From positions 1 to 54,310 of the forward strand of contig CAUBDX010000022.1 of NCBI GenBank assembly GCA_958434805.1: a DNA stretch of 54,310 bases, given 5' to 3'. Source of the stretch: an uncultured Phocaeicola sp. (GTDB lineage Bacteria; Bacteroidota; Bacteroidia; Bacteroidales; Bacteroidaceae). The notes under the pieces are model-generated. The model searched no databases, was not told the origin of the DNA, and was given only the letters and a program-made list of their open reading frames with translations. Shown here piece by piece: positions 50,229 through 54,310 of this stretch; position 1 is the first letter of the stretch, and each line of letters starts with the position of its first letter. The position numbers and the translations under genes were made by a program.

Positions 50229-53200
50229 ATGAAAAACTTCGACTTTATCAAACTGCTGACTGAGGAAATTCCCAGTTTCAACCAACTGCATGCTTACTGC
50301 GATAAGGCGGAAATCTTTCAGAAGGCTTTCCCCGAAGAAAGCGCCAACAATGCACGCAAAGCCTTGGAATGGCTCGTAAAAAACCATCTCACCATGGCAA
50401 ACGTGACACTCGACCCGCATGAAACCTTAAACGCCATGCTGAAACGTCCGGAAATCGATGCATTCATTGACGATGACTGGCAGTTTGAAAAAGACATCTA
50501 TACAGTAAAGAAAATTGGCAACTTCGCCTCACATGCCGGTGAACAGTGCGTACTGCGAAACAATGCCTTCGTCTGCCTGCGGTCGCTCTATTATGTGGTA
50601 AGCGGCTTTCTCTACCGCTGGCGTGCCATCCGGCGTATCTCAGCCTTCGATGCTACCTTGATTCCGGATGTCTTCCCCGGCTTGCACATCACCGCCGGAG
50701 ACGAACCCGGCGTTGCACCCGATGTGGTGAAAAGCGTACCGCAAGAGGCTATCGAGCATCCTGTAGCACCCGCTGACCGACCCAAGGAATCGCTTGCCAG
50801 TGAAGCCATTACCCGCCGGTGCCTCATCGACTATATGCTCAATGAAGCCGGATGGGAAGTGATGACCGACAAAGGGGTGGCTCAGGGAGGAAAGGCAGGC
50901 ATCGAAATCAAAGTAACAGGTATGCCTACCGATTCGGGAACGGGCTATTGCGATTATGTGTTGTTCAGCAAAGGAGGTCTGCCGCTGGCAGTAATTGAAG
51001 CCAAAAGCACCCTCCACAGCAAGGCAGAGGGGCGCAAGCAAGCCCTCTTATATGCCGACTGTCTGGAACGTCAATACGGTGTACGTCCGGTAATTTATTA
51101 TACCAACGGCTACAGCACCATGGTTATCGACGGAATGGGATACCCCGACCGTGAAGTCATTTCATTTCACAGCCACGACGACCTGGAATACCTGATTCAG
51201 AAACGGGGACGGGCGAAAATAAAAGACCTCACCATCGATGAGTCGATTACCGACCGCCCGTATCAGAAAACCGCCATCAAGAGTCTGGTGGAATGGCTGA
51301 ATGCCAATCACCGCAGAGGCTTGCTGGTACTTGCCACAGGTACGGGAAAGACCCGTGTCAGCATCTCGCTCTGCAAGTTGCTGAGCAACAATAACTGGAT
51401 AAAGAAAGTATTGTTTCTTGCCGACCGTACGGAGTTGGTAAACCAGGCTCGGGGAAATTTTGAACGGCTCTTGCCCAGCGAGTCGATGGCATGCCTTTCG
51501 GAGGAAGACAAACCCGACCTGACGGCGCGTTTCATCTTCTCTACCTATCAGACGATGATTAACTACATCAATGCCATCCCACTACAGTTCTCGGTGGGAC
51601 ATTTCGACTTGATCATCATTGATGAGGCTCACCGCAGTGTCTTCGGCAAGTATGGGGCTATCTTCCAGTATTTCGACTCACTGCTCATCGGACTTACGGC
51701 TACTCCGCGCGATGAGATAGACCGTAATACGTTTAAACTGCTGGAGCTGGAAGATGAACCCAATTTTGAATATACCCTTGATGAGGCGGTCAGAGATGGG
51801 TATCTGGTTCCTTACAAGGTGAAAAACTGCACCTCGAAATTCATGAACCGGGGCATCCGCTATGATGAGCTGACTCCCGAACAGCAGCAGCAACTGGAAA
51901 AGGTATGGGCGTATGAAAAGGTGCAGAAGGGCATTCCTTCTACCGAAGAATATCACCGCGACATTCAGGGGAACGAGTTGTTCCGCTATCTCATCAACGA
52001 TGATACCATCGATCATGTGCTGGCTGAACTGATGACCGACGGACTGAAGATTCACAGTGGGGAGGACATCGGCAAGACCATCCTCTTTGCCTATAATCAT
52101 CTGCATGCCGAACGCATCGTAGAGCGGTTTCATGCGCTTTATCCGGAGCGGGGAGCAGACTACTGTCAACTTATCGATAATCAGGTGAAACATCATGACA
52201 GGCTGATACGTGAATTCAAAACTCCGGAAAAGTATCCCCAGATAGCAGTTTCGGTGGATATGCTCGATACGGGTATCGATGTGCCCGAGGTGCTTAACTT
52301 GGTTTTCTTCAAGATTGTGAAATCGAAAATCAAGTTTGAGCAGATGATTGGCAGGGGTACGCGCCTCTGTCCCGATGTATTCGGACCGGGAAAGAAGAAG
52401 GAGCATTTCTATATCTTCGACTGGTGCGGCAATTTCGATTATTTTTCCAAGCCGGTCACCGGCATTGCGTCTATGGCTGTGCAGTCGCTTACGGAACGCC
52501 TGTTCTGCCTGCGTCTTGACATTGCCTACATACTCCAGCATGCCGACCATCAAGCCATTGCTTTCGACAAACAGCTGCACGACGACCTCAAGCAGCTGCT
52601 CCACCGGCAGGTAGGCCGCATCGGCAAGGAGCGGAAAGAGGCGCGTCCGTACTTGAACATCATCGAACCTTTCCGGCAGAAAGAGAAATGGACCTGTCTC
52701 TCGGAAGTGGATGTGCTTCAGCTGAAGGAGATAGGCAAGCTGATTCCGCAAGATGCCGACAACGAGGCTGCAAAGAAGTTTGATGTGATTATGCTTCAAA
52801 TCATGCTGGCTCACATAGACGGCACGGTACGCGTAGGACAATGTCGCCAGGTGGTGGTGAATATCGCTCAGGCACTGGAAAAGAAAGCCACACTGCCTGC
52901 CGTAACGGCTCATCTGGATACCATCAGACAGGTGCAGTCTCCTCTGTTCTGGGAACACGAAACGCTGGATGCACTGGAGCAGGTACGCACCGGACTGAGG
53001 GAGCTGGTCAAACTGCTGGAAGGGGGAAAGAAGCAGAAGTTTATCATCGATATTGAAGATACGTATGAGTCGGTGGAAAGTGGAGAGGATGTGATTATAC
53101 AGACTTCGTATAAGCAGCGGGTAACCGACTATCTGGCAAGGAATATACAGAACGCTACGCTGCAGAAAATCCAGAATCTGGAGCAGCTTACGTCAGCCGA

Positions 53201-53567
53201 TTTTGCCGAACTGGAACGCATTTTCTTTGAAGAACTGGGTACGCGCGAAGAGTATGATGAACTGGCTCAAGGTCAGCCTTACAGAAATAACATTGCTGCC
53301 TTTATCCGGGTAATCAACGGAATAGACCGGCAACGGGCTCTCCGCATTTATAAGCAGTTTGTCGACGGGTATGACTTGACTTCAGAACAAGAACGGTATC
53401 TGAAGAATATCCTTGACTATGTGTGTACCAACGGGGATATCGAAACGAAAAACTTCCTTGAGTATCCGCTGAAGAGCATGAACTGGCAGGCTACATTTGG
53501 CGAGCAGTTCACCAGTCTGAGAGATTTTGTCATCCGCATTCATCGGGTGATTTCGACAACGGCGTAA
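50229..53567 (+). CDS. hsdR: Type I restriction endonuclease subunit R
   Basis: This 1112-residue motor-nuclease cleaves DNA away from unmodified sites. Order of parts: N-terminal DUF4145-like domain (residues 1-120), PD-(D/E)xK nuclease (GTGYCDYVLFSKGGLPLAVIEAKS, with Asp, Glu and Lys at the active site), superfamily 2 helicase with LLVLATGTGKTRVS (motif I), FDLIIIDEAHRS (motif II), GLTATP (motif III) and KFEQMIGRGTRL (motif VI), then a C-terminal helical assembly region. It is the last gene of the operon. A palindromic array precedes its start. Confidence 0.95.
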   Translation: MKNFDFIKLLTEEIPSFNQLHAYCDKAEIFQKAFPEESANNARKALEWLVKNHLTMANVTLDPHETLNAMLKRPEIDAFIDDDWQFEKDIYTVKKIGNFASHAGEQCVLRNNAFVCLRSLYYVVSGFLYRWRAIRRISAFDATLIPDVFPGLHITAGDEPGVAPDVVKSVPQEAIEHPVAPADRPKESLASEAITRRCLIDYMLNEAGWEVMTDKGVAQGGKAGIEIKVTGMPTDSGTGYCDYVLFSKGGLPLAVIEAKSTLHSKAEGRKQALLYADCLERQYGVRPVIYYTNGYSTMVIDGMGYPDREVISFHSHDDLEYLIQKRGRAKIKDLTIDESITDRPYQKTAIKSLVEWLNANHRRGLLVLATGTGKTRVSISLCKLLSNNNWIKKVLFLADRTELVNQARGNFERLLPSESMACLSEEDKPDLTARFIFSTYQTMINYINAIPLQFSVGHFDLIIIDEAHRSVFGKYGAIFQYFDSLLIGLTATPRDEIDRNTFKLLELEDEPNFEYTLDEAVRDGYLVPYKVKNCTSKFMNRGIRYDELTPEQQQQLEKVWAYEKVQKGIPSTEEYHRDIQGNELFRYLINDDTIDHVLAELMTDGLKIHSGEDIGKTILFAYNHLHAERIVERFHALYPERGADYCQLIDNQVKHHDRLIREFKTPEKYPQIAVSVDMLDTGIDVPEVLNLVFFKIVKSKIKFEQMIGRGTRLCPDVFGPGKKKEHFYIFDWCGNFDYFSKPVTGIASMAVQSLTERLFCLRLDIAYILQHADHQAIAFDKQLHDDLKQLLHRQVGRIGKERKEARPYLNIIEPFRQKEKWTCLSEVDVLQLKEIGKLIPQDADNEAAKKFDVIMLQIMLAHIDGTVRVGQCRQVVVNIAQALEKKATLPAVTAHLDTIRQVQSPLFWEHETLDALEQVRTGLRELVKLLEGGKKQKFIIDIEDTYESVESGEDVIIQTSYKQRVTDYLARNIQNATLQKIQNLEQLTSADFAELERIFFEELGTREEYDELAQGQPYRNNIAAFIRVINGIDRQRALRIYKQFVDGYDLTSEQERYLKNILDYVCTNGDIETKNFLEYPLKSMNWQATFGEQFTSLRDFVIRIHRVISTTA

Positions 53568-53613
53568 GGCTGCGGCTGATTGCCTCAGCCAATAAGCAAC
53601 AATATTGAAACAA

Positions 53614-53712
53614 GATAGAGCCGGTAATGCCGCCAGTGGGGAGGCGGGAGGGTTTTTCAAACCATCACTATGGTCGGGTTCGACTCCCGGCTGCTGGTTC
53701 TGTCTTTTTTTT
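53614..53712 (+). ncRNA. tRNA-like element or hsdR terminator
   Basis: A hairpin CGGGTTCGACTCCCG (53675-53689) looks exactly like a tRNA T arm, flanked by segments CCAGTGG and CTGCTGG that can pair as an acceptor-like stem. The D arm is missing and the anticodon loop is not normal. A run of T (53705-53712) follows. It could be a degraded tRNA left at an integration site or simply a structured terminator. Confidence 0.35.
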
Positions 53713-53750
53713 ATTCCATCCATTTACTTAAGCTTCGCAGGTTCGCTTTC

Positions 53751-53880
53751 AAGGTAACAAGTCAACAAGGTGACGAGTTGACAAGGCTCTGAAATGCCCG
53801 TCCGCTTGTGTACATAGAGAAAAAGGTTTCTAAAACCTCGTCAACTTGTCATCTGAAGCCTTGTCAACTGACAAGTTGAG
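53751..53880 (+). repeat. Octamer-unit intergenic repeat, copy C
   Basis: Units AAGGTAAC, AAGTCAAC, AAGGTGAC, GAGTTGAC and AAGGCTCT run from 53751, then GAAATGC. A reversed half of the same type lies at 53834-53880. Together they form a large inverted repeat. Confidence 0.7.
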
Positions 53881-53937
53881 CACTTGCGAAACTTGAATCA
53901 TTTAAAACAGCCCGATTAAACAGCCTTTAAATGCGGT

Positions 53938-54045
53938 TTAAATTGTATTTAAAATCACCACGGAAAAGATGGTGACGATGTGACGAACATCCGCTTCCTG
54001 CTTGAAGCACTCCGGGAATGTATAGCCAAGTGATTTTTTCTTCAT
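53938..54045 (-). CDS. Possible small protein
   Basis: A 35-codon frame (MKKKSLGYTFPECFKQEAD to VVILNTI) ends at a TAA inside an inverted repeat. No RBS or promoter is clear. It may be noise. Confidence 0.25.
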   Translation of the reverse strand: MKKKSLGYTFPECFKQEADVRHIVTIFSVVILNTI

Positions 54046-54092
54046 AAGTTTGTTCTTTTGTAATCTTTTAAACCGCATTCAAGCTTGAGCAT

Positions 54093-54130
54093 AAAAAAAG
54101 GCTCTGAAAACAAAATGTTTTCAGAGCCTT
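54093..54130 (-). terminator. Terminator of tRNA-Lys operon
   Basis: A perfect 14-bp stem AAGGCTCTGAAAAC and its complement with a 5-base loop is followed on the minus strand by seven T. It is 22 bases past the end of tRNA-Lys. Confidence 0.85.
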
Positions 54131-54152
54131 ACCGTTTAGCTTCACAGCTTCG

Positions 54153-54225
54153 TACACCCTCAGGGATTCGAACCCTGGACCCACTGATTAAGAGTCAGTT
54201 GCTCTACCAACTGAGCTAAGAGTGC
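54153..54225 (-). tRNA. tRNA-Lys (anticodon CTT)
   Basis: The minus strand folds as a normal tRNA of 73 bases: acceptor GCACTCT with AGGGTGT, D arm GCTCAGTTGGTAGAGC, anticodon loop CTCTTAA (anticodon CTT), T arm CAGGGTTCGAATCCCTG. CCA is not encoded. Confidence 0.95.
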
Positions 54226-54257
54226 ATCCACTATAAATTGTCAAACTTCCCGAATAG

Positions 54258-54310
54258 TACACCCTCAGGGATTCGAACCCTGGACCCACTGATTAAGAGT
54301 CAGTTGCTCT
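54258..54310 (-). tRNA. tRNA-Lys (CTT), partial
   Basis: The 3' half of a second copy identical to the preceding tRNA-Lys over the visible 53 bases, cut by the end of the window. The 32-base gap suggests a tandem operon. Confidence 0.9.

Larger units (their letters stand above)
53568..54092. other. Intergenic region after hsdR
   Basis: This stretch holds a tRNA-like or terminator structure (53614-53712), octamer repeat copy C (53751-53880), a possible 35-codon minus-strand ORF (53938-54045) and a 13-bp inverted repeat (53930-53942 with 54067-54079). No other gene is seen. Confidence 0.5.

Noticed and set aside
51678..52958. 426-codon minus-strand frame inside hsdR
   Set aside because: Antisense of the helicase domain, with no start or family features.
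53641..53700. tRNA-Sec or tRNA-Glu by the anticodon-like TTC/TCA loop
   Set aside because: The anticodon stem does not pair properly and no D arm exists, so only a tRNA-like label is kept.

Overview
The window is chromosomal DNA of a Bacteroidales bacterium, most likely Bacteroides or Phocaeicola. The evidence is the Bacteroidetes promoter signature (TTTG near -33, TAnnTTTG near -7) upstream of many genes, a sphingolipid-type serine palmitoyltransferase, a zinc-cysteine-free Tgt, LysM and OMP genes of Bacteroides type, and HU-like, DIP1984-like and DUF6078-like proteins. No CRISPR array, rRNA operon or intact insertion sequence was seen.

Region 1 (about 1-29,260) is core genome. It holds ndk; two L,D-transpeptidases; yigZ; a serC-serA-DUF1015 operon; a DbpA-type helicase divergent from a pyridoxal-kinase-like gene; pabC/pabB/DUF454 overlapping genes; a lipoprotein metallophosphoesterase with a small outer-membrane protein; MgtC; a Cof-type HAD phosphatase; serine palmitoyltransferase divergent from a lipid kinase; trmN6; lon-tgt-lptG; a LysM protein with an OMP; xth-dgkA-PAP2; a TIGR02757 protein; and a MaoC-like protein.

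Region 2 (about 29,570-42,830) is an accessory island. It starts with an AT-rich three-gene cassette: a deiminase-fold protein, a possible base-glycosylase-like protein and a uracil-DNA-glycosylase-superfamily-like protein. The cassette abuts a truncated ADP-ribosylglycohydrolase. Next come a DnaQ-like exonuclease and WYL regulator pair, a repeat protein broken by an in-frame TGA with rtcB, a second UDG-like protein, an HU-like protein, a DUF6557-like protein, a Walker-A ATPase fragment and a DprA-like protein. Divergent from dprA are a DIP1984-family gene broken by an in-frame TAA, a DUF6557-like fragment with a 36-bp tandem duplication, a 40-residue membrane protein, a protein resembling an isolated FtsZ C-terminal domain, and an unknown protein. 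The right edge holds a hairpin array and a decayed tyrosine recombinase. Broken genes, the integrase relic and two upstream regions sharing a motif suggest an old, decaying nucleic-acid maintenance or defence island.

Region 3 (about 42,850-54,310) returns to core genes (acyl-CoA synthetase, 16-residue-repeat surface protein, tpx). It is followed by a complete type I restriction-modification operon: hsdM, a 30-codon ORF overlapping both neighbours, hsdS, a DUF6078-like gene, a hairpin array and hsdR. It ends with a tRNA-like or terminator element, a small ORF inside an inverted repeat, and two tandem tRNA-Lys(CTT) genes on the minus strand, the second cut by the window end.

A family of intergenic repeats built from 8-bp units (consensus RAGKYRAC) followed by GRAATGC occurs at three places: near 26,083, 28,699 and 53,751.

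All family names come from reading motifs by eye. No database search was possible.
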